Under the pieces are notes generated by a model. It did no database searches, was not told the DNA's origin, and saw only the letters and a program-made list of their open reading frames with translations. A program made the position numbers and the translations under genes. Source: Streptomyces sp. 1222.5 (GTDB taxonomy: Bacteria; Actinomycetota; Actinomycetes; Streptomycetales; Streptomycetaceae). Taken from it: a DNA stretch of 64,000 nt. Shown here piece after piece: positions 63,095 through 64,000 of this stretch. The stretch is from assembly GCF_900105245.1 (NCBI RefSeq), contig NZ_FNSZ01000001.1, forward strand, positions 3,038,001 to 3,102,000. Reading direction: 5' to 3'. Position 1 is the stretch's first letter; each line of letters starts with the position of its first letter.

Positions 63095-64000
63095 TCAGAA
63101 GCGCGCCTCCCGCGCGTACCCTGCGCGGATCCGCTCAGCGACCTGGAGGGGGGTCGAGAGTCGGACGCCAGCGCTCCCACGGCTTCGGGACGAGCTCCCG
63201 TCCTGCCCGAGGACGGTCTCCCCCGGGATGGAGGGGCCAGCGCTCCCGGATTTCCCGCCGGGTTCGTCGTCGATGTCGGCGGGCTGCCCCGCGGCCGGTA
63301 CCGCCGTGACCGCTTGCTCGTCGTCCTCCACCGCCGCCGGGTCGACGGCGGTGGGCGTGTAGGCGGGGGCGTCGGCCCCCGGTGCGGGTCCGAGGGCCGG
63401 CGCGGGGAGCTGGGGCACGACGATCTCGGGCGTGAGGTCGGTGAGGCGGTACTTGGCCTGGAGAGCGGTCAAGCCCTGGTCGTGGATGGCCCGTACTAGG
63501 CGCTTGATGACCTCGGGCAGAGCGGGCCGGGCGCCGGGGTCCGGCGCGAGCATGTCTGTGACCAGGGGCCCGAGCTCCGGTGGCAAGTCCGTCAGGTCGG
63601 GAGGAGTCGCCGGGTCCTCGATCTTCAGAGCAACGGCCTGCCAGGTGGGTCCCTCGTACGGGTAGTGTCCGGTCGCGGCGAACAGCAGCACCGCGCCCAG
63701 CGCGTAGACGTCGGCGGACCGGTCCAGCTGGTGCTCGCCCCGGGCCTGCTCCGGCGGCATGCACAGCACGCTGCCGACGACGAAGCCGGTCGCCGTCAGG
63801 GTGGTGCGGCGCTCGGCGAGCACGGCGAGACCGAAGTCGATCACCTTGGGGCCGTACCGGGACAGCAGGATGTTCTGCGGCTTGAGGTCACGGTGGAGCA
63901 GCCCCGCGTCGTGCACGGTGCCGAGGCCCTCCGCCAGCAGCGCTCCGAGGCTGGCGGTCTCGGCTAGCGGGAGGGGGCCGTGCTCGGTGACGAAGGTGCG
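63095..64000 (-). CDS. Ser/Thr protein kinase, partial (N-terminus beyond window)
   Basis: The open frame enters from the right edge at residue RTFVTEHGPL. The catalytic loop HRDLKPQNILL, the metal loop VIDFGLA, and the activation-segment end MPPEQARGE (APE variant) followed by RSADVYALGAVLLFAATG are all intact, so the C-lobe is active-looking. The N-lobe (glycine loop, Lys, Glu) is off the window. A 130-residue Pro/Ala/Glu-rich tail follows without a transmembrane segment, so the kinase is probably cytoplasmic. It lies 130 bases upstream of the SNF2 gene on the same strand and may belong to the defence locus. Confidence 0.9.
   Translation of the reverse strand, partial: RTFVTEHGPLPLAETASLGALLAEGLGTVHDAGLLHRDLKPQNILLSRYGPKVIDFGLAVLAERRTTLTATGFVVGSVLCMPPEQARGEHQLDRSADVYALGAVLLFAATGHYPYEGPTWQAVALKIEDPATPPDLTDLPPELGPLVTDMLAPDPGARPALPEVIKRLVRAIHDQGLTALQAKYRLTDLTPEIVVPQLPAPALGPAPGADAPAYTPTAVDPAAVEDDEQAVTAVPAAGQPADIDDEPGGKSGSAGPSIPGETVLGQDGSSSRSRGSAGVRLSTPLQVAERIRAGYAREARF

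Noticed and set aside
54477..64000. BREX-2 (Pgl) locus
   Set aside because: A kinase and an adenine methylase are present, but no PglZ phosphatase or PglY ATPase was found, and the SNF2 and DUF1998 helicases do not belong to that system.
40584..64000. Complete canonical class 1 DISARM
   Set aside because: No phospholipase-D-like DrmC protein and no separate DrmA and DrmB proteins are visible, so only a DISARM-like label is justified.

Overview
The window is a high-GC actinobacterial chromosome segment, almost certainly Streptomyces. The evidence is the ATP synthase gene order, many GTG/TTG starts, a rho gene with an Arg/Asp/Gln-rich insertion, the prfA-prmC-sua5 block next to rpmE, a threonine/lysine biosynthesis cluster, and a pSAM2-type integrative element in a tRNA-Arg gene. 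No species can be named from the sequence alone.

Region 1 (1-24,200) is core genome, all on the minus strand. Read right to left it holds a CheY-like response regulator, nrtL, lysA, hom, thrC, thrB, rho, an LCP cell-wall ligase, rpmE, prfA, prmC, sua5, a phosphatase-like gene, a glyA paralogue, a WecA/MraY-type glycosyltransferase, then atpI-B-E-F-H-A-G (atpG cut by the window edge). Clear hairpins separate several units.

Region 2 (24,203-about 35,000) starts at a tRNA-Arg(CCG) gene and carries an actinomycete integrative and conjugative element (AICE): int, xis, repSA, spdD, two small transfer proteins, a SpdB2-like protein, an FtsK/Tra translocase and an SCO3933-type regulator, all in one direction, with an upstream regulatory block (PP2C-like, HTH regulator, HATPase, XRE). 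A recurrent operator, GTCTAG-N4-CTAGAC or its half-site, lies in front of four of its transcription units and probably defines a private regulon. No second copy of the tRNA 3' end was seen to the right, so the right border of the island is unresolved.

Region 3 (35,000-40,500) is accessory DNA of visibly lower GC: a fusion of a regulator-type HTH, a long coiled coil and a DnaB-like replicative helicase with a TTA codon; a solitary PD-(D/E)XK endonuclease; a long perfect hairpin; a small Cys-rich protein; and a decayed IS5-like transposase.

Region 4 (40,584-64,000) is a large defence-type locus. Transcribed right to left: a Ser/Thr kinase (partial), an SNF2 helicase, a giant adenine-specific DNA methyltransferase overlapping it by ATGA, a decayed HATPase/XRE/DUF397 cassette, a DUF262 protein overlapping a DUF3696-type ATPase, an unknown 317-aa protein, a 2,256-aa DEAD helicase with a DUF1998-like zinc module and a Vsr-like nuclease segment, and a UvrD-like helicase with an N-terminal RelE/ParE-like domain that again overlaps by ATGA. 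SNF2 helicase plus methylase plus helicase/DUF1998 resembles class 1 DISARM, but DrmA and DrmB functions appear fused, no PLD protein (DrmC) is present, and a GmrSD-like trio and a kinase are added. This composite locus is the best candidate for an undescribed system here. All family assignments come from reading motifs; no searches were run.
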